A stretch of 13,705 nucleotides of DNA from positions 1-13,705 of the forward strand of contig JAHEBR010000034.1 in the NCBI GenBank assembly GCA_024642185.1, read 5' to 3'. The DNA comes from Marivivens sp. GTDB lineage: Bacteria; Pseudomonadota; Alphaproteobacteria; Rhodobacterales; Rhodobacteraceae. Positions 6,126-12,966 of the stretch are shown piece after piece (position 1 is the stretch's first letter; the number at the start of each line of letters is the position of its first letter). The notes beneath the pieces are model-generated. The model made no database searches, was not told the origin of the DNA, and saw nothing but the letters and a program-made list of their open reading frames with translations. The position numbers and the translations under genes are program-made.

Positions 6126-6974
6126 TCAGTCGCGAACCTTCTCGTGCCGGCGGGCAGCCGCAGGATATACGCCGAGCAGTTTGAGGTGATCTGTGAAATA
6201 ATCCAGCTCCTCGAAAGCGAGTTGCACGTTGCGATCATCCGGGTGGCCCTCAATCTCGGCGTAGAACTGGGTCGCAGTGAAATGGCCGCCGACCATGTAG
6301 CTTTCGAGCTTGGTCATGTTGACACCATTGGTCGCGAAACCGCCCATCGCCTTGTAAAGCGCGGCGGGGATGTTGCGGACGCGGAAGACGAAGCTTGTCA
6401 TCATGCCGAATTTGCCACGGCGTTTCAGATCCGGCTCGCGGGCCATGATCAGGAAGCGGGTGGTGTTGCGGTCGTGGTCTTCGACGTGGCGAGACAGGAC
6501 ATCCAGACCATAGATCTTGGCGGCGATTTCCGAAGCAAGCGCGCCTTCTGCCGGATCATTAAGCGCGGCAACCTCGCGGGCGGCGGCGGCATTGTCTGAC
6601 CAGTTGAGCGTTTGCAGCCCGTTGTCGCGGATAAACTCGCGGGCCTGCCCCAGAAGGATCGACATGCTGCGAACGCGCTTGAGATCGGACAATTTGGCGC
6701 CCGGCACGCCCAAAGCATTAATATGCACCCGAACAAAAGCCTCGTCGATGATGTGCAGCCCGCTATCGGGCAGGAGTTGGTGAACATCGGCCACGCGCCC
6801 GTAGGTCGAATTTTCGACCCCGATCATGCCAAGCTCGGCGTCGCCTTTTCGGACGGCTTCTATGGCTTCTTCAAATGTGGCGCAGGGCAGCGGCTCGAGA
6901 TCGGGGCGCGCCTCAATGCAGGCTTGATGGCCGTATGCCCCCGGTTCGCCCTGAAATGCGATACGTCCTGTCAT
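6126..6974 (-). CDS. pheA: Prephenate dehydratase
   Basis: This enzyme converts prephenate to phenylpyruvate, the committed step to phenylalanine. The 282 residues hold the catalytic PDT domain (about 1-178): RIAFQGEPGAYGHQA at the N-terminus, GVENSTYGRV, and the catalytic TRF (172-174). A C-terminal ACT domain (about 192-270) with KLESYMVGG is where phenylalanine usually binds for feedback control. It is a monofunctional form with no chorismate mutase domain. I chose the ATG at 6972-6974 because GAGGGA lies 8 bases before it. A GTG two codons upstream would sit on top of that site. The usually conserved SHP/SHT in the middle of the PDT domain reads SMS here (103-105). The gene is divergent from cycM and convergent with the SRPBCC gene. 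Confidence 0.95.
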   Translation of the reverse strand: MTGRIAFQGEPGAYGHQACIEARPDLEPLPCATFEEAIEAVRKGDAELGMIGVENSTYGRVADVHQLLPDSGLHIIDEAFVRVHINALGVPGAKLSDLKRVRSMSILLGQAREFIRDNGLQTLNWSDNAAAAREVAALNDPAEGALASEIAAKIYGLDVLSRHVEDHDRNTTRFLIMAREPDLKRRGKFGMMTSFVFRVRNIPAALYKAMGGFATNGVNMTKLESYMVGGHFTATQFYAEIEGHPDDRNVQLAFEELDYFTDHLKLLGVYPAAARRHEKVRD

Positions 6975-7027
6975 AGCCACTCTCCCTCATAATCACCAAA
7001 ATGGGCAATAAGTCGCGCCACTACAGC

Positions 7028-7056
7028 TTGCAAGACCCGCAAGGAAGCGGATACAT
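7028..7056 (+). promoter_or_regulatory. Possible cycM promoter
   Basis: TTGCAA (7028-7033) and ATACAT (7051-7056) are 17 bases apart, placing a start about 25 bases before the cycM ATG at 7090. TTGCAA is its own reverse complement, so the same hexamer could act as the -35 for pheA on the other strand, with TTATTG (7006-7011) as a weak -10. The assignment rests on pattern only. Confidence 0.3.
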
Positions 7057-7089
7057 AGCCCCGAAACTGCGAACAATATGGAACGCGAC

Positions 7090-7623
7090 ATGTTCGACAC
7101 AATGACTATCACGAAGACCATCGCCGGCGTCTGCACCGCACTGCTGATTTTCCTGTTTGGCAAATGGGCCGCTGAATCGCTTTACGGTGGGGCCGAAGCT
7201 GGCCACGGCGAAGAACACGCGCAAGCCTATGTTATTCCCGTCGAAGAGGCAGGTGCTGACGGCCATGGCGAAGAAGCCGCCGCCGAAGAAGGCCCCGACT
7301 TCGCGACCCTTTATGCTTCGGCCGATGCCGCTGCTGGCGAAGGCCTGTGGCGCAACTGCCGCGCCTGCCACTCTCTTGAGGCCGGCAAGAACAGCACCGG
7401 ACCGTCACTGCACGGTGTTGTTGGCCGCGCGGTCGATGTAGCCGAGGGCTACAGCTACTCGGGCGCTTTGGAGGCTGCTTTCGACGTATGGAGCCCTGAG
7501 CACTTGAACACCTTCCTCGAAAACCCGCGGGGCGCTGCGCCGGGCACCAAGATGACCTTCAAAGGCCTCTCGAAAGCCGAGGATCGCGCCAATCTGATCG
7601 CCTATCTCGCGACCCAAGGCTGA
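7090..7623 (+). CDS. cycM: Membrane-anchored cytochrome c (c-552 type)
   Basis: This electron carrier is expected to shuttle electrons between the bc1 complex and a terminal oxidase while tethered to the periplasmic face of the membrane. The 177 residues start with an uncleaved membrane anchor (about 11-32). An acidic linker with two HGEE repeats (about 34-68) follows, then a class I cytochrome c domain: heme attachment CRACH (90-94), GPSLHGVVGR (104-113) and axial methionine M155 in PGTKMTFKGL. This order matches Paracoccus CycM. I chose the ATG at 7090 because GGAAC lies about 8 bases upstream and the start MFDTMT fits the family. An ATG at 7078 would add four residues. A strong terminator follows. 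Confidence 0.93.
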   Translation: MFDTMTITKTIAGVCTALLIFLFGKWAAESLYGGAEAGHGEEHAQAYVIPVEEAGADGHGEEAAAEEGPDFATLYASADAAAGEGLWRNCRACHSLEAGKNSTGPSLHGVVGRAVDVAEGYSYSGALEAAFDVWSPEHLNTFLENPRGAAPGTKMTFKGLSKAEDRANLIAYLATQG

Positions 7624-7647
7624 TCCTAGCAGCCATAAAGAATTCAG

Positions 7648-7673
7648 AGGCCGCTCTTCGGAGCGGCCTTTTT
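7648..7673 (+). terminator. Rho-independent terminator of cycM
   Basis: GGCCGCTC (7649-7656), a TTCG tetraloop and GAGCGGCC (7661-7668) form a perfect 8-bp GC-rich stem, closed by C-G around UUCG and followed by five T (7669-7673). A7648 pairs with T7669 to extend the stem. It lies 25 bases past the cycM stop. Confidence 0.95.
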
Positions 7674-7844
7674 CGTTGACCGGCTTACCCTGCCCGGTGA
7701 CTCGCGTTTGACCTCGGCCAAAGCTACCGGGTCAGGGCCTGGGGTGCTGGAGAGAGACGTCTGGCAGGGTGCAGGAGAATGATCCGAGGCGCCAAGACCT
7801 GGCCCAAGGTGCAGCTAAAGTGTCAGGTAGGACTTGCCTCGCCC

Positions 7845-7859
7845 AGGGGTGCTTCCCCT
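7845..7859 (-). terminator. GC hairpin over the stop codon of the carboxypeptidase gene
   Basis: AGGGG (7845-7849) and CCCCT (7855-7859) form a perfect 5-bp stem with a 5-base loop. It includes part of the TAG stop at 7858-7860. No T run follows on the minus strand, so it may be a weak or Rho-assisted 3' end, or only chance. Confidence 0.25.
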
Positions 7860-9336
7860 AGCCGGCCTCACCGATCAAGGTGCAGCCCACGGCCCGCGCC
7901 TGAAGCCGGCGGCAAGCGAGTTCGGCGGTCTCGCGGCTCAGCCCCATGAAGTTAGCCTCATAGCCGCGCGAACCTTGGGTGATCTTGCGGAGCGACCCGT
8001 CGAGCGTGCTCATCTCGTTCAGGGCAACGCGCAGCAAGACGCGTTCGGCCTCGTAGCGGGTGTTATAGACCCCGACATTGATCCCCCAATGGCGGCCGCC
8101 AGAGGTTGAGATGCGGGTTACGATTTCCGGTTCGGCTGGCGAGGGCAGGGCGCCAACAACTGCTGACGCCATCACGACATCGCTTGGGCGCGGCTGTGTC
8201 GCAACGCTCGCGGCAATGGCAGCAGCGATCTGATCGGCCTCGGCGGCTTCGGCACTTGGGCCGGCCTCTTCATATTCCTCTGTGCCCGCAATTGCCATTT
8301 CCAGGGCCTCGGCAATCGTGTCCGCCTCGGCAACCTGCAAGGGCGCGGCGGCAGCCGTCGGTCGTGCGGTGGGCCGCAGGCTTGTCGTCACGAGGCCGGT
8401 AACGCGGATTGTCTTGCCTGCGGTGCCTCCGGTCGGCTCGCTCGCCGAGGCGACGACGACCGTATTGTCGGCGGGCATCGTTCCCATGCGTGGCATGACG
8501 AGCTTGACGTTCGGCTGAGCGCGGGCAAAGCCCATGTCGAGAAGCTCGGACACCTTGGCATTGCGGTCAGCTGTCGACGAGCCACCAAAGACAGTCGCAA
8601 TGATCCGCTCGCTGCCGCGTTCGGCCGAGGCGACAAGGTTGTAGCCCGCAGCGCGGGTATAACCCGTCTTGATGCCATCGGCGCCGCGATAGGCATCGAG
8701 GAAACGGCGGTTGGTGTTGTTGACCTGCGCGATGCCGGCATCGGCCGAGCGGCGCGAGAACAGGTTATAGTATTGGGGAAAATCATAGATCAGGTGGCGG
8801 CCAAGAATGCTCATGTCATTGGCAGTCGAGAGATGGCCGGTTTCCGTCAGGCCATTGGCATTGCGGAAGGTGGTGCGCGTCATGCCCATCGCGGCAGCAG
8901 TACGGTTCATCCGGCGGGCGAAGGCCGCTTCGGATCCTTCAAGCGCGATCCCAATGGCTGTCGCAGCATCGTTCGCGGATTTCACTGCGGCGGCACGGAT
9001 CAGATAGCGCAGGCGGATTTCCTGCCCCACCCGCAATCCGAGCTTTGACGGCGGCTCATTGGCTGCGTCCGCGGTGATACGGACGGGGGTGTCGAGAGTG
9101 ATCTCGCCTCGCTCGATCGCCTGAAACGCGATGTAGAGTGTCATCATTTTGGTGAGAGAGGCGGGATGCAGGCGAGTGTCGGCGTTGCGGGAATGAAGGA
9201 TCTCGCCGGTGCGGGCATCCATGACGATGGCGGCATAGGGCGCCGCCGAAACGCCAATGGGCGCCGAAAGGGCGATGAACATCCACAACATTATGAAAAG
9301 CCCGGAACGGGCTTTCTGCCAAAAACGACCCAGCAC
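7858..9336 (-). CDS. D-alanyl-D-alanine carboxypeptidase with C-terminal SPOR domain
   Basis: This is a low-molecular-mass penicillin-binding protein that trims the terminal D-alanine from peptidoglycan pentapeptides in the periplasm. The 492 residues open with a signal peptide (1 to about 32, cut near VSAA). The peptidase S11 domain (about 33-275) contains SLTK (60-63), SAN (120-122) and KTGYT (223-227), the full catalytic set. A long Ala/Pro/Glu-rich linker (about 315-410) leads to a SPOR domain (about 416-490, WGINVGVYNTRYEAE), which binds denuded glycan at the division site. The start is GTG at 9334-9336, with AGAGG about 8 bases upstream. The HAD gene lies 181 bases upstream on the same strand. 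A TAATTA motif near 9383 could be the -10. The closest relatives are DacC/DacF-type PBP5 homologues. Confidence 0.95.
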   Translation of the reverse strand: MLGRFWQKARSGLFIMLWMFIALSAPIGVSAAPYAAIVMDARTGEILHSRNADTRLHPASLTKMMTLYIAFQAIERGEITLDTPVRITADAANEPPSKLGLRVGQEIRLRYLIRAAAVKSANDAATAIGIALEGSEAAFARRMNRTAAAMGMTRTTFRNANGLTETGHLSTANDMSILGRHLIYDFPQYYNLFSRRSADAGIAQVNNTNRRFLDAYRGADGIKTGYTRAAGYNLVASAERGSERIIATVFGGSSTADRNAKVSELLDMGFARAQPNVKLVMPRMGTMPADNTVVVASASEPTGGTAGKTIRVTGLVTTSLRPTARPTAAAAPLQVAEADTIAEALEMAIAGTEEYEEAGPSAEAAEADQIAAAIAASVATQPRPSDVVMASAVVGALPSPAEPEIVTRISTSGGRHWGINVGVYNTRYEAERVLLRVALNEMSTLDGSLRKITQGSRGYEANFMGLSRETAELACRRLQARAVGCTLIGEAG

Positions 9337-9517
9337 GTCGTCGCCTCTTACTGCCTCGTGGCGCCGACTTCATGGTGACGCCTAATTATGGCGAGACCGT
9401 AGCACGAAGCGAATCTCAGGAAAACACTTTATTTTCAAAGGTTTTTGGGAATCGGAAATAGTCACGAGTCAATATATGGTGGTTCTGCGGCGGGAAACCT
9501 CTATATAGTGGGGCCTG

Positions 9518-10207
9518 CTAGAGGCCGGCTATCAGCGTCGGAAGTTCGCCCAGATGCGCGATCTGATGAAAACGCGCCGAGCCGACGGGTGCTTCGGCGC
9601 GTTCGTGTTCCCATGTCAAATCATGCGGCACATAGGTCCCCCAAGCGCCGGCGGCGATGGCAGGCAGAACATCGGACCGCATGGAATTACCCACCATCAT
9701 CGCGCGCGGCCGGTCACGCCGGGCAAAGATACGTTGATAAACTTCGGGTGTCTTCTCGCTGACGATCTCGACCGAGTCGAAATAGTCGCCAAGCCCAGAT
9801 TGGGCGAGTTTCTGCTCCTGATGAAGCAGATCGCCCTTGGTGATGAGGATGATGTCTGGCTCGTGGCCCAATGTTTCGAGGCATTCCCGAACGTGCGGCA
9901 AAAGCTCGATCGGGTGATCAAGCATCTCGCGCCCCATCTTCAGGATTGCGGCGATGGTGGAGGTTGGCACCTTGCTGTCAGACACTTCGATCGCGGTCTC
10001 GATCATCGAGAGGGTAAAACCCTTGATGCCGTAACCATAGCGAGCAAGGTTTCGCATTTCGGCTGCGGTCAGCCTTTGGTGAAGTTGATCCGGCTCGACA
10101 TAGCTGGCAAGCATCTCGGTGAAGCTGTCTTTCGAGCTTTGAAAGAACTGCTCGTTCTCCCAGAGCGTATCATCGGCATCAAAGGCGATGGTCCAGCGTG
10201 CGCTCAT
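9518..10207 (-). CDS. HAD-superfamily hydrolase
   Basis: This is a 229-residue soluble phosphohydrolase of the haloacid dehalogenase superfamily. Motif I is FDADDTLW (D10 nucleophile, D12 acid/base) and motif II is LITKGD (T123). Motif III is K152 in VSEKTPEVY, and motif IV is VGNSMRSD (172-179), ending in the metal ligand D179. The helical insert between motifs I and II is the cap that selects the substrate. The substrate cannot be read from sequence; family members act on phosphosugars, nucleotides or phosphoglycolate. I chose the ATG at 10205-10207 because GGAGG lies about 8 bases before it. A GTG at 10225 would place that site inside the gene. It is divergent from clpS, possibly from a shared promoter core. 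Confidence 0.9.
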   Translation of the reverse strand: MSARWTIAFDADDTLWENEQFFQSSKDSFTEMLASYVEPDQLHQRLTAAEMRNLARYGYGIKGFTLSMIETAIEVSDSKVPTSTIAAILKMGREMLDHPIELLPHVRECLETLGHEPDIILITKGDLLHQEQKLAQSGLGDYFDSVEIVSEKTPEVYQRIFARRDRPRAMMVGNSMRSDVLPAIAAGAWGTYVPHDLTWEHERAEAPVGSARFHQIAHLGELPTLIAGL

Positions 10208-10253
10208 TAACCGTTCCTCCAGCACTTGGGCTTTCCTTGCAGGGCACTTGGCC

Positions 10254-10260
10254 TATATTA
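10254..10260. promoter_or_regulatory. Near-symmetric -10 element between the HAD gene and clpS
   Basis: CTATATTAG contains TATATT on the plus strand (10254-10259) and TAATAT on the minus strand (10255-10260). Either is a good -10 hexamer. Starts would fall about 31 bases before the clpS ATG and about 40 bases before the HAD ATG. The matching -35 elements are weak: CTTTCC for clpS at 17 bases and TTCGAC for the HAD gene at 19 bases. Confidence 0.35.
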
Positions 10261-10296
10261 GTCGATGAAATTGAAGAAGGTCGAACCAGGATCGAC

Positions 10297-10641
10297 ATGA
10301 CGGACAGAGAATTTCTGATGGCCGGGAACCCGGATGACGATGGCGGAGCGGATCTGGGCGTCAAGCTGCAGACGCGCACCCGCACGAAGCGTCCGCCTAT
10401 GTATAAGGTCCTGATCCTCAACGACGACTTTACGCCGATGGAGTTTGTTGTTCATGTGCTTGAGCGGTTCTTCGGGATGAGCCATGCGCAGGCGTTCGAG
10501 CTGATGCTGACGGTGCATGAAAAGGGGCTCGCGGTTGTCGGTGTTTTCTCCTACGAGATCGCCGAAACCAAGGTCACGCAGGTGATGGATTTTTCGCAAC
10601 GCAACCAGCATCCGCTGCAATGCACGATGGAAAGAGAGTGA
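10297..10641 (+). CDS. clpS: ATP-dependent Clp protease adaptor ClpS
   Basis: ClpS hands N-degron substrates to ClpAP. The 114 residues show a short disordered N-terminus (about 1-32, rich in Asp and Thr/Arg) and the compact ClpS core. The N-degron pocket residues align with those of E. coli ClpS: N42, D43, D44, T46, M48 and H74 (LNDDFTPMEF and TVHEKGLAVVG). The family signature FGMSHAQAFELM is at 59-70. I chose the ATG at 10297, with AGGA 6 bases upstream, giving the common start MTD. The frame stays open upstream, antisense to the HAD gene, but has no family residues there. An in-frame ATG at 10318 is an alternative. It lies 23 bases ahead of the methyltransferase gene and is probably cotranscribed with it. 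clpA is not in the window. Confidence 0.95.
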   Translation: MTDREFLMAGNPDDDGGADLGVKLQTRTRTKRPPMYKVLILNDDFTPMEFVVHVLERFFGMSHAQAFELMLTVHEKGLAVVGVFSYEIAETKVTQVMDFSQRNQHPLQCTMERE

Positions 10642-10664
10642 CGGCGCAATGCCGTCCATGAGCT

Positions 10665-11636
10665 ATGTCCCAATCCCGCCTCTCAACAGCTCTCGATCAT
10701 GAGGGCCTCGTTCTGCCGGAAGGGCCGGTCGCGGTGATGCGCGCGCCTGAGGGCTATGACCTTGGTTCGCTCGATACGGGCCGCGCGATCATGGTTCACG
10801 GCTTTCGGCCTGACTATGAAGCCTCTGAACGAGCAGGGTTGAGTGTCGCGACAGACCTGCCAGATGATCTCGCGGCGGCGATCGTAGTCGTTCCGCGAGC
10901 AAAGACACTGGCCCGCGATATGATCGCGGAAGCGGCCTCCAAGGCCCGGCTCGTGATCGTCGATGGGCAAAAGACCGACGGAATCGACAGCCTGTTCAAA
11001 GAGTGCCGGGCGCGGCTGGGCAATCTGCCTTCGGTGACAAAGGCGCATGGTCGCCTGTTCTGGTTCGAGGGCGGAGATTTCGGGGATTGGAAAGCGGGCG
11101 CGCCGCAAAAGGGCTCGCATGGCTATTTCACAACCGCTGGCGTTTTCTCTGACGGTGAGATCGATAAAGCGTCTGCGCACTTGGCTTCGGCCTTGCCCGC
11201 GAAACTTCCGGCCCGCATGGCGGATTACGGCGCGGGGTGGGGCTATCTTTCCAAAGCCGTGCTAGCGCGGGAAGGGGTCGAGCACCTGGACCTGATCGAA
11301 GCCGAACTGCGTTCGCTTGACTGCTCGCGCCTGAATATCGACGACACGCGCGCGGCCTTCCATTGGGCCGATGCAACCAAGTGGAAGCCTGCCACCGCCT
11401 ATGGCGGCATCGTCATGAACCCGCCCTTCCACACTAGCCGCGCCGCCGATCCGGGCCTTGGCCGCGCTTTCATCGCCGCCGCTGCGCGATCTCTGACGCC
11501 TTCGGGGCATCTGTGGATGGTGGCCAACCGCCATCTGCCCTACGAAGCCGCGCTGCGGGACCTGTTCCGCGAGGTGGCCGAGACTGGCGGCGACGGGGCC
11601 TTCAAGGTCTTTCATGCCTCTCGCCCGAAGAAATAA
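10665..11636 (+). CDS. rsmC: Class I SAM-dependent methyltransferase, RsmC-like (16S rRNA m2G1207)
   Basis: RsmC methylates the exocyclic amine of G1207 in 16S rRNA. The 323 residues have the family's duplicated layout: a degenerate N-terminal methyltransferase-like half (about 1-140) and an active C-terminal half. SAM-binding DYGAGWG is at 187-193, an acidic end of strand 2 at E212, and NPPFH at 252-256. NPPF is the amine-methyltransferase signature. The closely related RsmD/RlmG group shares these motifs, so the exact rRNA base is inferred. The start ATG at 10665 has only a weak ribosome binding site; coupling to clpS translation 23 bases upstream is plausible. The SDR-like gene follows 43 bases downstream on the same strand. 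Confidence 0.85.
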   Translation: MSQSRLSTALDHEGLVLPEGPVAVMRAPEGYDLGSLDTGRAIMVHGFRPDYEASERAGLSVATDLPDDLAAAIVVVPRAKTLARDMIAEAASKARLVIVDGQKTDGIDSLFKECRARLGNLPSVTKAHGRLFWFEGGDFGDWKAGAPQKGSHGYFTTAGVFSDGEIDKASAHLASALPAKLPARMADYGAGWGYLSKAVLAREGVEHLDLIEAELRSLDCSRLNIDDTRAAFHWADATKWKPATAYGGIVMNPPFHTSRAADPGLGRAFIAAAARSLTPSGHLWMVANRHLPYEAALRDLFREVAETGGDGAFKVFHASRPKK

Positions 11637-11679
11637 TCTGGCCTAGGGTGCCGCAAACCCCATCCACGGGAGACTTGAG

Positions 11680-12483
11680 ATGTCGTTTTCCATCGCGGGC
11701 AAAACCGCCATCGTTACTGGGGCCGCCAACGGCGTTGGCCTTGCCATCGGGCGGCACTTTGTCGAGCAGGGCGCGAACGTCATGTTCTGCGATATGGATG
11801 AAGCGACGCTTGAACACGAGCTTGGGGCCGAGGTCACAGATGACGGCCCGATCCGCCTCTTTGCGGGCGATCTGCGCAAGAAGCTGACGATCACCAACCT
11901 TTTGTCGGCCACGGTTGATGCCTTTGAGCGGATCGACATTCTTGTGAATGCCTCCCGGCAGGTTCTGATTTCAGACCCTTTGAATGCCAGCGATGACGCC
12001 GTCGCAGAGCTTCTTGAGCAGAATATGCTGACCGCCCTGCGCTTGTCGCAGGCGACCGCCAAGCGCATGATCAAGCAGGCTGAGGATCAAGAAGAAGGGC
12101 AGGCCGGGGCGATCGTGAACCTGTCATCCATCGCCGCGCGGCTGACCCACCCCGAGCTTCTGGCCTATTCGGTCAGCAATGCTGCCGCCGAGCAGATGAC
12201 CCGCTCGCTTGCGGTTGCCCTCGCACCATATAGAATCCGCGTCAATGCTGTCGCTTTCGGCAGCGTGATGAGTGCAAGCCTGAAAAGCGCTCTAAAAGAG
12301 AACGACGAGTTCAGAAGCGAGATTATCAAACACACGCCGCTGCACCGGATCGCCAGCCCCGGTGAGGTTTGTGATGCGGTTCAGTATCTGGCCTCGGAAG
12401 GCAGTTCTTTCGTCACCGGACAGGTCGTGACCGTTGATGGAGGCCGTTCGCTTCTCGATCCGGTTGGGCTATCGGTGCACTAG
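11680..12483 (+). CDS. Short-chain dehydrogenase/reductase-like protein with altered catalytic motifs
   Basis: This is a 267-residue cytoplasmic Rossmann-fold protein of the classical SDR type. The cofactor motif TGAANGVG (13-20) is intact, and D38 at the end of strand 2 favours NAD(H). Catalytic N115, S150 and Y163 are in place at the normal spacing. The lysine four residues after the tyrosine is replaced by asparagine (YSVSN, N167). The NNAG motif reads NASR (90-93), and the usual PG after strand 6 reads FG (193-194). The C-terminal TGQVVTVDGG is normal. The reading frame is intact, so this is no simple pseudogene. Substrate and activity are unknown; the changes suggest weak or lost dehydrogenase activity. 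The ATG at 11680 follows GGGAGA 6 bases upstream. The gene lies 43 bases after rsmC and ends three bases before the convergent lipoprotein gene. Confidence 0.88.
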   Translation: MSFSIAGKTAIVTGAANGVGLAIGRHFVEQGANVMFCDMDEATLEHELGAEVTDDGPIRLFAGDLRKKLTITNLLSATVDAFERIDILVNASRQVLISDPLNASDDAVAELLEQNMLTALRLSQATAKRMIKQAEDQEEGQAGAIVNLSSIAARLTHPELLAYSVSNAAAEQMTRSLAVALAPYRIRVNAVAFGSVMSASLKSALKENDEFRSEIIKHTPLHRIASPGEVCDAVQYLASEGSSFVTGQVVTVDGGRSLLDPVGLSVH

Positions 12484-12486
12484 GGC

Positions 12487-12867
12487 CTACTCCGCCGGAT
12501 AAGTGGCGATGCACTGCTGAATGCGGGCGTTCACCGCCCTGAGCATCTCGGCCTGACGTTCCTCAAGGGATTTCAGTTTCTGGTATTCGAGGTTCAGGTC
12601 GATCGCGGTCGGGACAAGTTGGGTGACCGGCTCAAGCGTTGGGCACTGGCTGCCTGTGGGCTGGCCCTGTGGATCGAGGCAGGGCTTATAGACCTCGACG
12701 AACGTAGTCTTCTCGTTCAGCGCATAGCCTCGATCCACATTGGCGCGGGTGACGGCGACGAGGTTGTTGATGACAGCCATTTCCTTGTTGGCGGTGTTGA
12801 TGCAGCTGTCGCGCTGGCTGATGCAGGCGGCAAGGACGAGCGGCAGGAGAAGAAGAGTGCGGCGCAT
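12487..12867 (-). CDS. Small lipoprotein of unknown function
   Basis: This is a 126-residue predicted lipoprotein. The N-terminus MRRTLLLLPLVLAAC is a short lipoprotein signal peptide with lipobox LAAC and lipidated C15. The mature part has four further cysteines (C22, C63, C75, C119), which could form two disulfides in the periplasm. It ends in a helical stretch with heptad-like spacing (about 90-120, YQKLKSLEERQAEMLRAV). I do not recognise a family. I chose the ATG at 12865-12867 because AGGAG lies 5 bases upstream and it places the signal peptide correctly; the longer open frame upstream is not needed. It is divergent from hemF (99 bases between starts) and converges on the SDR-like gene. 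No functional link to heme synthesis can be shown from sequence. Confidence 0.85.
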   Translation of the reverse strand: MRRTLLLLPLVLAACISQRDSCINTANKEMAVINNLVAVTRANVDRGYALNEKTTFVEVYKPCLDPQGQPTGSQCPTLEPVTQLVPTAIDLNLEYQKLKSLEERQAEMLRAVNARIQQCIATYPAE

Positions 12868-12966
12868 GGTAGCTCCTGATGGGTGGGGGCCACCGCAGGA
12901 GTGGCTGTCGCGTTCAAACGATGCTAGACGCCGCTGATATGCAATAACACCGCGCCCGAGGATCAG

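Noticed and set aside
7780..7944. A short plus-strand ORF with GGAGA just before its ATG, entering the carboxypeptidase gene antisense.
   Set aside because: The spacing is too short for a normal ribosome binding site, most of it is antisense to the SPOR domain, and the composition is low-complexity Arg/Pro/Ser.
9498..9526. Hairpins around the HAD stop codon (GGCCT/AGGCC and CCTCTA/TAGAGG) as an intrinsic terminator.
   Set aside because: The two pairings overlap and exclude each other, and no T run follows on the minus strand.
12868..12966. An FNR/FnrL-type binding site in front of hemF.
   Set aside because: I looked for TTGAT-N4-ATCAA and close variants, as found at some heme genes in this group, and saw none.
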